From Diplolepis rosae (taxonomy: Eukaryota; Arthropoda; Insecta; Hymenoptera; Diplolepididae): a stretch of DNA of 64,000 bases. Every line of letters begins with the position of its first letter. Position 1 is the first letter of the stretch. Below are positions 33,638 to 44,770 of this stretch, piece by piece. Made by a program: the position numbers and the translations under genes. Under the pieces are notes generated by a model. That model was not told the origin of the DNA, did not search any database, and worked only from the letters and a program-made list of their open reading frames with translations. The DNA lies in the NCBI GenBank assembly GCA_030998225.1, contig JAPYXD010000466.1:5683001-5747000 (forward strand), written 5' to 3'.

Positions 33638-35364
33638 GGAGGCTTTTTGGAAGCTTTACACTCCGGTGTAGGGCAATCCGGGGTTCTATATCCTGTACGA
33701 CCACATTTGTAGCAAAATATTTGCTGTTTCTTTGTACATTGCATTGTACTGTGGTCGTGAGGTGCAGGTATGCTATAAGAAAGGCAATTCCTGCATATAA
33801 TTGTCGCCGAAGTAGATGGCACTTGAGAAATTGCATCTACATTTATTTTTGCCGCGTTTTCTTCACGCTTGTTTGCCGAGGAAAGTCTTTGTGCGTAGTT
33901 TTTGTTAGTCTTTTTACCCGGCCTAGGGCTTTTTTGCCTAGGTGGGCTATGTGACATTGCGTCGCATCTCACTGTCCGAGGGGGTGAATGTTTTTTTTCA
34001 CTAGGAATATTTTCCTCTTCGAAATTTGCGTCCATCGCTGCCAAACTCGCCTTCGTGTTCCGAATTTCTTCGCCCTTATACGCGAATTCTGGTAAGAATG
34101 ACGTTTCCGGCGCAGGGGGTGGTTTGTAATCGCGGATGGTTGCCCATTCCGCTTCCCAATCTTTACCCAGCTGCGCGAGTTCCTCGAAATCGGCGATATC
34201 CTTGCGCTTTATTACGCGCCTAAATTCTGGTCTCAACCTCCTGTGAGCATTATCAAGTTGCTCTTCGACCGAGTATGAACCGTCTAACTTGTCGTATAAA
34301 CCTAACAGGCAAGTTAGATAGTCTTCAATTTTTTCTTTCGCGCCTTGAGTGCGCGCGCGGATTTGATCTCTTACACGGCGGTCAAAATTATCGTCGCCAA
34401 ATCGACTTCTGAAAGCTGCTCTAAATGTGGACCATGATGTCCATTGCGACTTCTTCAGCCGATACCATTGTAGAGCGACACCTGTCAGCAGCAATGGTAG
34501 TGCGCTTATTAATTCAATATCCGTGAGTGGAGAAAAAATTCTGCACTCGTCTACTCGCGTTAAAAAATCTTCCGCGCTTGCCTTAGATGAGCCATTATAT
34601 TTTAAATTCCATTGGCGCACTACTTTACCGACGTCCCTATTTAATTCAACACGAGTGTTGGTACCTCGCGAATTATGATTATAGGGGTTGGTAGGCGCGG
34701 AATTAAAATTTTGCTCCTCATCTGACGTTATTTGCGGAATTCGCGTCGAATTATACACATTTGCGCCACCATTATTGTGTGGCGCATAGGGGTTGAAATT
34801 ACTATGAATATTAGGGGTTGACATCCCCATGTAGTCGAAACTTTGTTGCGCGATAAAAGGTATAACGCGACGTGGAACAAAAGGCGGTGATTCCGTCGTT
34901 AAGTTACTTAAAATAGTTGTGCTCGGGGCCTGGTGCGCAACAGGTACGAACCTGGATGCATTTTCGAAATGAGATGCAACGGGCCCTGGGTAGGATGCGG
35001 TGTACGCCTGTGAATATGGTGCGTATGACGCGCCTGCGCAGGTCGTAATTGTCGACGTGGTCGTCGCGGTGGAGGTAGCGTGGGCGTGGGTGGTAAACGC
35101 AGTCGTGCCTAAAATGTTCGATAAGTCCGACGGTTTTTTAGATACCGTTTGATCATCGCGTATTTGCGGTTGTGACGCGTCCAGTGTGTCATCTGCATCC
35201 CACGGTATATTAATATCGCCTGCTCTCTTTTTAATATATCGAACTACGCGATCTCTTAAAATTGGTACCACCCCCGCTGCATTTATATTAAATGCATTCG
35301 CGAGTCTACGCAGTTCTATTTCACCCAGCGTATACACCCACGATTCGGTTGCGTTAGAATCCAT
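33610..35364 (-). CDS. gag: gag of element B, intact
   Basis: 584 residues from ATG at 35362-35364. The N-terminus resembles a SAP-type motif (EIELRRLANAFNI...VPILRDRVVRYI). Then comes a P/S/T/N-rich linker, then a capsid-like region (WNLKYNGSSKASAEDFLTRV, ALQWYRLKKSQWTSW, RSRFGDDNFDRRVRDQI). The C-terminus carries a knuckle pair, CRNCLSYSIPAPHDHSTMQC and CYKCGRTGYRTPDC. In the second, tyrosine stands where CCHC knuckles have histidine. Overlaps pol by 16 nt measured from pol's first Met. Structural particle protein. No break seen. Confidence 0.88.
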   Translation of the reverse strand: MDSNATESWVYTLGEIELRRLANAFNINAAGVVPILRDRVVRYIKKRAGDINIPWDADDTLDASQPQIRDDQTVSKKPSDLSNILGTTAFTTHAHATSTATTTSTITTCAGASYAPYSQAYTASYPGPVASHFENASRFVPVAHQAPSTTILSNLTTESPPFVPRRVIPFIAQQSFDYMGMSTPNIHSNFNPYAPHNNGGANVYNSTRIPQITSDEEQNFNSAPTNPYNHNSRGTNTRVELNRDVGKVVRQWNLKYNGSSKASAEDFLTRVDECRIFSPLTDIELISALPLLLTGVALQWYRLKKSQWTSWSTFRAAFRSRFGDDNFDRRVRDQIRARTQGAKEKIEDYLTCLLGLYDKLDGSYSVEEQLDNAHRRLRPEFRRVIKRKDIADFEELAQLGKDWEAEWATIRDYKPPPAPETSFLPEFAYKGEEIRNTKASLAAMDANFEEENIPSEKKHSPPRTVRCDAMSHSPPRQKSPRPGKKTNKNYAQRLSSANKREENAAKINVDAISQVPSTSATIICRNCLSYSIPAPHDHSTMQCTKKQQIFCYKCGRTGYRTPDCPTPECKASKKPPGNAKWAQR

Positions 35365-36030
35365 TTTCGAGCTAATGAAAACAATTTAAACGACGTAAAA
35401 TTGTTTAATTAAATAATAATAATTTATATTTTAAATTAATATATTTGTAATAAATTTTTAATAATCTAAAGAAATTAAGAAATTCAACGAAACGTGAATT
35501 TATTACTTTATTTCCTCGCGCTCTGGTATCAAGTGACAGTTCGGCTGCTAGAAAAGGACCGCGATAATACGAAACTAGCCGAGCGCAGTCACGAAGTTCA
35601 CGTGCGCGTCGACGAGTCGAGGCAAGAGGCCAAGATGGTGAAAACTGAAATTCACCGCTCCGTAATAGCGTCGGTTCCCGCGAGGCACGAACGCGAGCGA
35701 AGACGTACGGAGTTTGTCGAGCCGTCGAGCGAGGTAAGATGGCGAGAACTGCGGAAGGCTGACAGCTAGCAGGCTGAGACCGCGTCGCGCGAGTCGAACC
35801 GAGCTGTCACGAGGAGTACCGAAGGCGGTCAGGCGTCGTGCACTGTGTATGCAAGCTATGTCGAGTGACAGGTGCGAGAGAATTACTTTAATTCTCTCGA
35901 ACGTTTCACTCGATTTTTATGCTTTTCAGGTTTTTCCTTATCGTCCAGATTTTTGGAATAGTCTCATAAATAGTTTTACTATTTAATGAGACTACTTAGG
36001 ATATTTTTCGATCGTGATTTTAATCGAAAA
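35365..36030 (-). other. Leader-like region between the capsid-like ORF and gag
   Basis: No gene I can support. The word CCGAGCTGTCA occurs at about 35798 and 36046, bracketing a 250-bp piece. The region probably is the original 5' leader of element B. Confidence 0.4.
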
Positions 36031-37149
36031 TTAATTAAAATCGACCGAGCTGTCAGCCGAACAACTGTATAATCGCACTCCCGGAAAAACAGAGGCAAAT
36101 ACTTCACTCGCGTACACGATTTTTCCTATCCGTGACGCCAGATCATCACCATTAGGGAAATGGAGTCCTTGTAGTGTATTTATCCATTCATTATTCAACC
36201 TTTCAACATTGGGTGTGTAACCTAGCAAGTTTTCTGTTGGTACTAGGTCATCGGGTGAAAGGCATGCAGGGAGTGGAGACCATGGACCATAATTATGGTT
36301 CAGGTTTTGCGCCAGTGTTTCCTCAACAAGCCGTCGAGTCACAAGGGGCGACACATAACATTCATATACGTTATGATCTTCTGCTGTTACTGGACCGAAT
36401 GAACCTGGCGGTACCAAAGGTAAATTACCTGCAGCAGGAATGGGACCTTGAGGAATGCCTATTTCTGGAAAGTTAACTTTCACGACATCACCGTCTGCCG
36501 TTATGGCATCAGCCATATATTTACAATAGTCAACTATTGCAGTGGGCATATGACACTCTTCAGGTATCAGAGTCAGCGGTGTTTCCTCATTATTAAATCT
36601 TGGTTCTTTGTTGACATGTCTAATATGGTCAACAACATTTGCGTACAAATAGCTTACGCATGCATGTTGAAACATGCAAAAGGGCATTTCTCTGCGTAGC
36701 TTTGCATCAATTCCTTCCATATCTGTATAAACCCTGTCAATTATAGCAGGGTATGTGCTGAAATCCATGTTCGCACTATACGTGGAAATTTCTGGCACAC
36801 ATGTGGAATAAGGTCCAATATCCCACATGGGCTCATCGCGAAGCACTTCCGTGCTCGCCTTCTGTACGCCTACTGGTTTTGAAGGAACTGTAGAACTTGT
36901 TGTAGGAACATGTTCTTCTTTCGGAGGAATTCTCTCCTTTCTTCTTCTATTCCAGTTCTGTGAGCGACTTTGTTTTGCAGTCGCATTCTGGGGCAGTGAT
37001 GGTTCGACGTCATCAGCCCAGTTTTGAGCAGGAGGAGCGGAATTGTATTTCCTCCAGTTAAAGTCTGTCATGCGGCGTTGTTGCCGCGATGCGGTGCTGA
37101 GATTTCTCGAAGCACTGTTTTCTTTAGCCATCTGGCCTGATTTGTTCAT
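36031..37149 (-). CDS. Capsid-like ORF inserted between 5' LTR and gag, possible captured RNA-virus coat protein
   Basis: An uninterrupted 373-codon ORF. ATG at 37147-37149 is 27 nt inside the LTR edge (37177), so the LTR would make it the first cistron. The in-frame extension upstream is LTR sequence and not counted. The first 120 residues are N/S/Q/R-rich and basic (NWNRRRKERIPPKEE), probably disordered. The rest looks folded (STYPAIIDRVYTDMEG, REMPFCMFQHACVSYLYAN, ECYVSPLVTRRLVEE, NLLGYTPNVERLNNEW). There is no zinc knuckle, protease or membrane segment, so it is not gag or envelope. From memory it resembles coat proteins of partiti-like RNA viruses of arthropods; this is inference without a search. 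An accessory gene of this retroelement lineage is the alternative. Confidence 0.6.
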   Translation of the reverse strand: MNKSGQMAKENSASRNLSTASRQQRRMTDFNWRKYNSAPPAQNWADDVEPSLPQNATAKQSRSQNWNRRRKERIPPKEEHVPTTSSTVPSKPVGVQKASTEVLRDEPMWDIGPYSTCVPEISTYSANMDFSTYPAIIDRVYTDMEGIDAKLRREMPFCMFQHACVSYLYANVVDHIRHVNKEPRFNNEETPLTLIPEECHMPTAIVDYCKYMADAITADGDVVKVNFPEIGIPQGPIPAAGNLPLVPPGSFGPVTAEDHNVYECYVSPLVTRRLVEETLAQNLNHNYGPWSPLPACLSPDDLVPTENLLGYTPNVERLNNEWINTLQGLHFPNGDDLASRIGKIVYASEVFASVFPGVRLYSCSADSSVDFN

Positions 37150-37176
37150 AGTTATTAACTGAATTGTTCGGATAAA

Positions 37177-37835
37177 AACGACAGAATAAAGCTGCGCGCC
37201 AAAGGTGTCGCGCAGTTTTATTACATCAGCTGGAAAGGCTAGCGCACGCGCGTGAAGCTCAGGTTTGCGCGGGCGACTCGTCTTGTGAGGACGACGGCGC
37301 CAGGCAACCAATGAGCTGGAGCGTCTATCGGTCAGCTTGCCCCATTGGCTTAAAACGTAGAGGGGTGCGTTTAAACTACGTAGAGTTAGTACTGCACAAA
37401 AAAGCAGTTACAAGTAGACAAGGCTTACACATAATTTATAATATAATTTCTAATTGTTCCATCTCGCCATGCCCATCCTTATTTTATTTATAATTATGAT
37501 GGTGCGACGTTGTTGGAAACTATGGCCTGCAGCACGTGGTCGTTTCAGATGCCATGCCTGCTGGGTGATGCCCTCTGTGGCTTGCCTGTGAACCCCTCTG
37601 CGTGCGATGGTAACACAGCGATCTCTTTGGCGGCGCCTTTCAAACTGGTGTTTTTCAATGAAACAAAATAAAAAAAGAAAACGGCCAGAAAAACAGTAAA
37701 AAAAATAAAAGAATTTTATAAGCAGCTCTCAGACTATCCCTGACAGTTTTGAGTTTTAATTAAAAGGTGGCTTGGGCTCGATCCTGTCGTTGCCGGTCGA
37801 GGTAAAAAAAGTTAACGTAATTTACCACGTTACAA
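37177..37835 (-). repeat. LTR of element B (5' LTR)
   Basis: Same length as and nearly identical to 28573-29231. On the minus strand it is followed by TTTATCCGAACAATTC, which has no TGG start, so a normal primer-binding site is absent here. Confidence 0.93.
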
Positions 37836-38089
37836 TTTATATATTTCAGTCATATTTATGTAAAAAAATGTGCTATGAGAATGTTGTGAAATCTTACAAC
37901 TTTTACGTAATTTTGATACTCCTATAAAAATGCTCTGCGGGGAATAGTTTTTTTTATGAAAAATTACTTCATATGGGAGCAATTATATTTTACTGAAATA
38001 AATATAGACACATTTATAAACCATATAAATTTCTTTTTATTAAAACGCTCTGATATAAGAAAATCTGTATTTAAACTAATGCGAAAGAT
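37836..38089 (-). other. P element 3' UTR, proximal part
   Basis: AT-rich sequence between the P transposase stop and the element B insertion. Confidence 0.5.
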
Positions 38090-40375
38090 TTAGAGTTTGG
38101 CATCTTTTCTACATTTCTTTGCCTTTTGATTTTTTTGTTTTATCATATTATTTGTTTTATTGAAACGTTTAGCGATGAAATGTGCTCTTGTTATTAAGTA
38201 AAAGCTTGTGATGCATCGAGTGAAAGTAAGCTGATGTTCAGTACAACCAATTTGAGGAAATTGTTTGCCATCAATACTCTCCAAGATATGCAAAAAACTG
38301 TCACGGTTGAGCGTTCCGCCAGCCATAACAGATAAAATTGTGTTTTCTAAGCTGTGTGTCAATGTATAAAGAGAATCAGACGGATATTGCAAACGTCCTC
38401 GATTACATATATTTATCATTTTAATTCGTTCCTCATCGGGCAGCTTTTGTTCGTTTTGCACTGACTGTATGCACTTTGTACATTTAGTCAATTTTTGTGC
38501 TCGAAATGCCACGTAACCAGCAACAAAGCCTTGCACAAAGTCAGGTGTACTGGACACCCGATAGTCATGTTGTTTGACTTTATCTAAAAATGTGGGAATA
38601 TGCTCTGCCGCGGGGTGATTGTTGGATATTATGTTATCCAATAGTTGGCACAAAGATTCCTGCTTTTTTTCTTGAAAATCTTCAGCATGCAGCATGGTAG
38701 ACAAAATATTTACACCTTCGACATTACTTCCTTTTTTCGGCTTGATCAATGAGTAAATACTCAAAAGGCGGAAAATTTGTGCGAACATTCGCGAGTCTGG
38801 ATGATCATTAGAGCCACAGGCTTCTCTAACCAAACCAAAGAATCTCTGGAAAAACGAATAATAGAACTATGTATTTTCTGTTAAATACATTTTGCGCAAT
38901 AAGATAATAAGTATTTTATTTCAAAAACATAATACAATTGTATTTAGGATTGTATTTATTCCTTTTATTTATTATATTTAATTTAAATACCTCTAGTGCA
39001 TCTTGATTTAGCCTGCTTGTCATAAGATAGCGATAATTGTATTTTACTTTTAAAAAGTCAAATATTTCCAAAGTCGCTTTGAGCGTCACTTTTAGACCAT
39101 AGCACGTACTGTGCGTTAAAAATGGCGTACCTTTTCTTTTCGCACTTTCCTTCCAGGCATTCAAATATTGCAGAAAGTTTCTTATTGCCTGCAAAGAATG
39201 AATATAAATTTGACTAGAAATCATAAATTGTCAGTTTGAACTTTATTCCTCAGTAGCAATCATTATGTTTATATTGACCAATAATATTTACCTCGTATTC
39301 GTCGGTATTTTCCTTTAAAGCATTTTTTGGTGAACGTGACATCATTGCTTGTATTAATCTAGACACTTTCATGGTGAATTGTATTGAACTTTCACAATAG
39401 GACAAATTGGTATGATGACTGGAATACAATTGCATAGCGGTAAGTATTTGCTCTGAAAAAAACTGAAAATTCTATGTTTTACAAATTATAGTATTGTATA
39501 GTAGAGTAGATGCTTTTGACGATCATACGTGTTAAATGAGAAAATTCAAATTTTACATTAAGTTTCTTCGTTTTTAAATACTATTGTAACATGAATGATA
39601 ATAATATTTATATAAATAAAATAATACGTACATCGAACGCCATAGGAACGTTCATTTTTTGAGAATATTTAGGATCTGAATGATCAGGAGTCAATCTGTA
39701 AGCAACTTTCATGTTGTAAAAATTGTGATTCTCCACTTCAAGAAGAGCTCGCCAATGCTTTTTCTTAATAATGCCGTCAGGAGTCTGTGTACGTGAAAAG
39801 ACATTAATATTTATAGACAACAATGGGATAATTATAATTAGTAAGATAAATCTTACCCATGTTTCCTCTCTAGACACTATGCTATTACGCAAGTTTTTAA
39901 TCAAATGTGGAAAATCGGATAAAAACCACAATCGTTCCTTTTCACTGCACGGATGTCTACAAGAAACATTCTCTTCGTTAATTCCAAACTGGGACCACAT
40001 CCCTCTATTCCACTGTGCCCCATCGCTTACAACTGCATCAACATACAGTCCTGAAGCATTCAGTAAATTAATACACTCAAGCACTAGATGAGCTAAGACT
40101 TGTCGAGTTGCACTCCCTTTTGACAGGAAGCAAGCCAAGACTTGGACCCATGGGCCTGCGAACGGTTGATACATTAGCACTAAAGCATGGTCTCCCAGTT
40201 CACGTGCTTGATGACCCGGAGTGTACGCACCAAGGTCAGTAAAGCCATGAAATTTAAGGCTTTTTTTATCAAAGGATATCGTTGGGGTCAGTTGCATTTC
40301 ATCCTAGAGCAGTGCACCTTTAATAGAAAAACTGATGTATGACATAAAAAAGTACAATAGCTATCTAATAATAAA

Positions 40376-40406
<31 letters not shown>

Positions 40407-43400
40407 CATATATATATACCTCGTTTTTCAGCAGTACTCATAGTTGAACATTTTTTTTTCAAAGAAGCAAATGTACTCATATTGAAGCCGTAAGAAGAAT
40501 TCATTTTCTTGATATATTTATCTAACGTCTTTACTGTAGGAACAATGAGTATTTTCCTGTTGAGAATATGTTCATACAAATTCTTACTCTTAATTCTGAT
40601 CAACAAACACTCATATATCCAGTGTAAATCGTAACGCCTTCCTCGCGGACATTTTAGTTTAGCTGCTGAAAAGCATGCCTTCACTGCGTTCCGTTGCTCT
40701 GAGGGCAAGAACTTATCTCTTTGTCCAAAAGTGTTTCTTTTACTCGAGCACACTTGTATTTTAAATGTAAAATTTTTTCTTGAAGTTTATTAACCTACAT
40801 TTCATTAGAAAGTCAGAAAAATTAGAGATTGGTTAGACGACGTATCTGATGTCATTAAAACTTATAAACGAGTTTTGTGTACTTTGGTTTTTAGGCGTTC
40901 TATCTTTGCTTTACACGATTTTACAGCTGCCTTCATATTTTTGTATTTTGATTCTTTGCTTTTCGGTGCTTGCTTTTTCAAATTTTTTGTGCGTTGTATT
41001 CGACATGGGAAGCATCGTTCGCTTCGAGACCTTTTCGGTAGATGTCCAATACATCTGTCAGACCTGAAGAAATATATAATACATGAAAATAACAATTGCT
41101 TTCAAATGTTCTATAGTAATTGAGTATATAAATGTAAAATTATCTACCTGTTTATGTTGTCCGTTCCTAAACAGACTTTTATACCTTCTAAGATCTTGAG
41201 GTTGTGCAAAACATCTTGGAGGCACCTTACATCTCTAATACCAGATATTACTGTTTGCACGTCACGTAGGTAAATCTTGAAAATAAATGGTACATTACGT
41301 TGCTCTGAATATTCGCTGAGAAAAAAAGATTCGATTAAATGAAAGAAAATAATTTTTTTTTTTACTCGAATAAATATTTATTTGAATTAAATAGCATTCA
41401 TTCATTTCAAACAAAATATCTTCAGGCCAAATAGATATTTGTTTTAATCATATAATTTTTCTTCAAAACAAATAATTTATTGCATCCGTATGTGGTCAAA
41501 GAAATAATTTGTTTAATTTAAGGCAGGAATTTATTTGATTTAAACAGATTTTTATTTAGCTCAAAAATACTTTGTTTGAATCAAACAAATTTTATTTTAT
41601 TCAAATATTGAAGTAAATTAGCATTAAAGAAAGGTGGAATTCTCAATGCTGAATGAATAGTTCAGACTATTATTAATAATATATATCAGTTTATTCAAAA
41701 AATTTAACGTTTCGCGTGCCTATCTGGCACCATCTTCAGGAAAATCTATATAAAAATATTATAATTATGTTATATTGTATAATAAGAATATAAAAAATTG
41801 AACTTAAATTCATATAAAAAATATATTACAGTACCTTGGTCCAAAAGTAATAACATTTGCAAGCTTAATCAAACATTGTCACACTCAGAAGTCCATCAAA
41901 ATTATTCATAATTAAAATCTGAATATAATGTCATCAAAACCTTTCTTTAATGCTAATTTACTTCATTATTTGACCTCGAACATAAAATATTATTAATAAT
42001 TTTATCAATAATATTGGATTCATTCAAATAAATTATTTCTTCAAATCGAAGAAAGTTTTTCAAACAAATAATACTTTTTAATTCAATCAAATAATTTTTC
42101 TGAGTGTTTCAGACATGCAATTATCAATTTTTATAATGATATTTTCCATAAAATAAATTTAATTCACCTGTACAGACATGTCAGTGTCAATAATTAACTT
42201 CATTGAACTTGTCATCATTTTGTCCCATTTACCGATGACTACACGATAACTAGTTGTTATGTAAGAGCTCCAACTTTGAAGTACATTTTTCTGTACATCC
42301 AACTTCAAATCCTCAAAAGTGTATAAATCTTTTTCATCCTAGAAAAGCATAGGCATAATGTCTACATTTTTAAGATAATTATTAAATATACATATATAAC
42401 ACACATACCTTCATTATGTGATGTGAAGTCTGTGCTGTACGTTTTGATAAGATATTTTGATGACATCGTGATCCTTGTCGACTACTGCTATCTATGTTGT
42501 ACTATGTATTCAAAAGTAAGAATTAAGTATCTTGCATCATACAGTACATGACATATTAATTACAATCGTAGGGAAAAACCATGGTATGAAATAAGATATT
42601 CAAGACTTGGCTAAATATACAGATTTTTATTTCGACAACTCTGCTGCATTAGAATACACTAAGGTCTTTTTCAAAGCAGCCATAGGGAAAGCATAAGTGT
42701 GGCTGAGAGAAACACGGGGAGGTATAAGAGTAACTCCGTCAAACGATTGTTTGTTGTTTGCCGTGCACATGCACAAGTATGTATTCGCACATATGTGCGC
42801 ATTTATACGCTTGACAGGCACACTATTATGCCTCTTCGTGTTTTTCTCAGGTGCACTTAAGCTTTCCCTATAGATGCTTCGAAAAATACCTTACTGTAGA
42901 ATCTGAAGTCGTATAACAAGCATTAAAAATTGGAGTACTCAGCAGTGGAATCGTCGATTTACGTGATTATATGTTAAAATGTGTATTATACCTCTGAGGG
43001 GTTATCTTCAGTCATGTGATGGCTTCCAGTTGTTTCACACGAAAATGAGTCGAAAGTTGACTGATTCTCACCAAACACATACTTCAAAACATTACAGATA
43101 TATAGATTATTAGTATATTGGCAAGTATTCTTGAATTGAGTAGTTACACTACATAATAGAGTGAATGTAAGCATTCATAAAAATATATATTACATACCTG
43201 TTGGTGGATGTCGTCAGTCGACTGGAGGATTTCAGTTACGTCATTGCGAAATAAATGACATCTGCTCTGGTTTTCACAAATGACGTCCTTTATAATATTG
43301 TACACTAATATGAGTGTATAATTTAAAAATAAAAATATAAAAACGATATTTTAACGTACTTCCTGATTACTTTGATCTGCTGCAATTATATTTGTAGGAA

Positions 43401-44507
43401 CTTCCTCATTTGTGATATTCAAATTGACTTCTAGCAGTGGACGTTGTGCAACTGCACGATTTGAATTGACATTAAAAGATTGACAGCTCGCGGAGTCTAC
43501 GCTCTGCAAATAATTTTATTAACGATATGAATTATTTGTAATATTTAAGTATTATTTATGTACTTAGTTAGCTTTAGGGTCCAGAAAAAAATGTAACTTA
43601 AGGTTTCTTATTTTCAAACTTTCGACTCTGATTGGAGTCCTCATCAGTGAGAAATTATTTTTATAACAAATACAAATAGATTTAAATTAACATATCAATT
43701 ACTCTCTTTTTTGTATCATATGTTAAGTACTTTAGTTATTCTGGAAAAAATATGTGAAATTAACGACAGAATCTTTTTTGTATTTTCATTTATGGACCCT
43801 AATGCCAATGTAAACGTACCAAGTATTATGAATTATTTGTAATACTTTATGACAAATAAAATCTTACCTTGCTTGGTACGGCATTTGGTTTCAAAGTCGT
43901 TTTACTTTTTCGTATGAGGTGCACTGTTCCATTGGGCATTTTAGTTTCGTAGAACATTTCTAGATCTTGAATCTTGAAATGGGCTTCGCATACAATATCT
44001 GTGTCAGTTAAACATATTCCCAGGCTTTCCTCCCATATTTTTCTCAAGCAGTCATTCTGGAACAATTACGTATTTAAAATATGCAAACAGGGGCAACTAT
44101 TTTTTTCTTCACGAAAAAACGGCTGTTTATAATTTTTTCTCATTATAAATAATTTTTATATAAGCTTAAAATCTATTTATCAGTAATTGAAAATGTCGAA
44201 CTTGGTATAAAAAATGCAGTATATTTAATGTCTATACCTTCGGAACTTTGAAGAGATGTTTTGGCACATTTTCTTTTTCTATAAAACGGTCATATTTATA
44301 ATGGCATCCTTCGACTACACATTTTCGACGCCCACCGTTTTTTCTTCTTAAATTCTGAAAGCAATTATTTATTGTCTGAACATAAAAAGCTTTTCCATAA
44401 AAAGATTGGAAATTTTCAACCTCACTAAATCCTAACATGACTAAAATGTTTCTACAACTCGTTTCCACACAAAATATAAACAAAAACACTATACATACCT
44501 TATTCAT
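38090..44507 (-). CDS. P-element transposase (THAP domain, P-type catalytic core), about 14 exons, apparently intact
   Basis: THAP9/P transposase that cuts and pastes the element. Well-supported exons (minus): 44507-44499 (MNK), 44354-44238, 44056-43868, 43503-43360, 42338-42169, about 41277-41146, 41066-40868, 40796-40432, 40305-39858, 39786-39630, 39453-39293, 39190-38988 and 38846-38090. Small ones are likely near 43303-43198, 43078-42991 and 42500-42410. The THAP domain is CVVEGC..HLFKVPK joined to W..VCEAHF. A basic helix follows (KSKESKYKNMKAAVKSC). The core has RGRRYDLHWIYECLLIRIK, GDHALVLMYQPFAGPWVQ, VVSDGAQWNRGMW, FLSDFPHLIKNLRN and RLNQDALE, then RFFGLVREACGSNDHPDSRMFAQ. Junctions checked at exons 1-3 are in phase with GT..AG. 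No stop was seen in the exons I read. Confidence 0.85.
41314..42106. repeat. Foldback/MITE in a P transposase intron
   Basis: Inner inverted arms 41611-41634 and 41939-41962 are perfect over about 22 bp. The outer parts are degenerate, with CTGAGAAAAA-type ends. It lies between exons ending at 42169 and starting at 41277. Confidence 0.6.
42662..42891. mobile_element. Tc1/mariner-type MITE in a P transposase intron
   Basis: 230 bp with inverted ends of about 60 bp (AGGTCTTTTTCAAAGC against AGGTATTTTTCGAAGC), flanked by TA on both sides (42660-42661 and 42892-42893). Confidence 0.7.
43567..43808. mobile_element. MITE with TTAGGGTCCA-type ends in a P transposase intron
   Basis: Left TTAGCTTTAGGGTCCAGAAA and the complement of the right TTGGCATTAGGGTCCATAAA form imperfect inverted ends. 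The flanks share AAGTATT and ATGAATTATTTGTAAT words. Confidence 0.6.
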
Positions 44508-44624
44508 TGCACTTGAAGACAATTTTATTCTATTTAATAAAAGTATCAGTCCATAAAAGTACACAGCCAGCTAAACTCTTCTTCTTTCTTAATGAATAAT
44601 AAATATATGATAAATAATTTTACA

Positions 44625-44762
44625 TCATGTATTGGGCGTCGCCATTTTGCACCCAGGGAACACATAGGCCCTCATCGGGAAGTTTGGTAACTATGTACTT
44701 GGCAGAACTTCATTTCGGGAATGGATATATGGAGATTGGTCTCCTTATATCTAGTCTCCATG
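44625..44762 (-). repeat. P element 5' terminal inverted repeat
   Basis: Complement of 26462-26601. It lies about 120 bp upstream of the transposase ATG, so it probably carries or abuts the promoter. Confidence 0.9.
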
Positions 44763-44770
44763 ATCGTGAC

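Larger units (their letters stand above)
28573..37835 (-). mobile_element. Young Ty3/Gypsy LTR retrotransposon B
   Basis: Two 659-bp LTRs (28573-29231 and 37177-37835) that I can tell apart at only about one base (28712 versus 37319). Between them, on the minus strand, lie an unrelated capsid-like ORF, gag, pol in -1 overlap, and a spliced ORF3. No matching target duplication is seen at the outer LTR edges, and sequence beyond the 3' LTR looks like retroelement leader. The insertion therefore is not simple, perhaps tandem or recombined. It lies 3' of the P transposase stop codon, inside the P element. Confidence 0.88.
26454..44770 (-). mobile_element. P-superfamily DNA transposon (26462-44762) with 8-bp duplications and nested elements
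   Basis: The left end at 26462 reads CATGGAGACTAGATATAAGG. The right end at 44762 is its exact complement. Outside both lies the same 8 bp, ATCGTGAC (26454-26461 and 44763-44770), and 8-bp duplications are the P-element hallmark. The ends share CATG at positions 1-4 and ATAAGG at 15-20 with the canonical Drosophila P terminus. Inside is a multi-exon THAP plus P-type transposase on the minus strand. The 18.3-kb size is due to nested insertions: a P-type MITE, an LTR element and three intronic MITEs. Confidence 0.92.
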
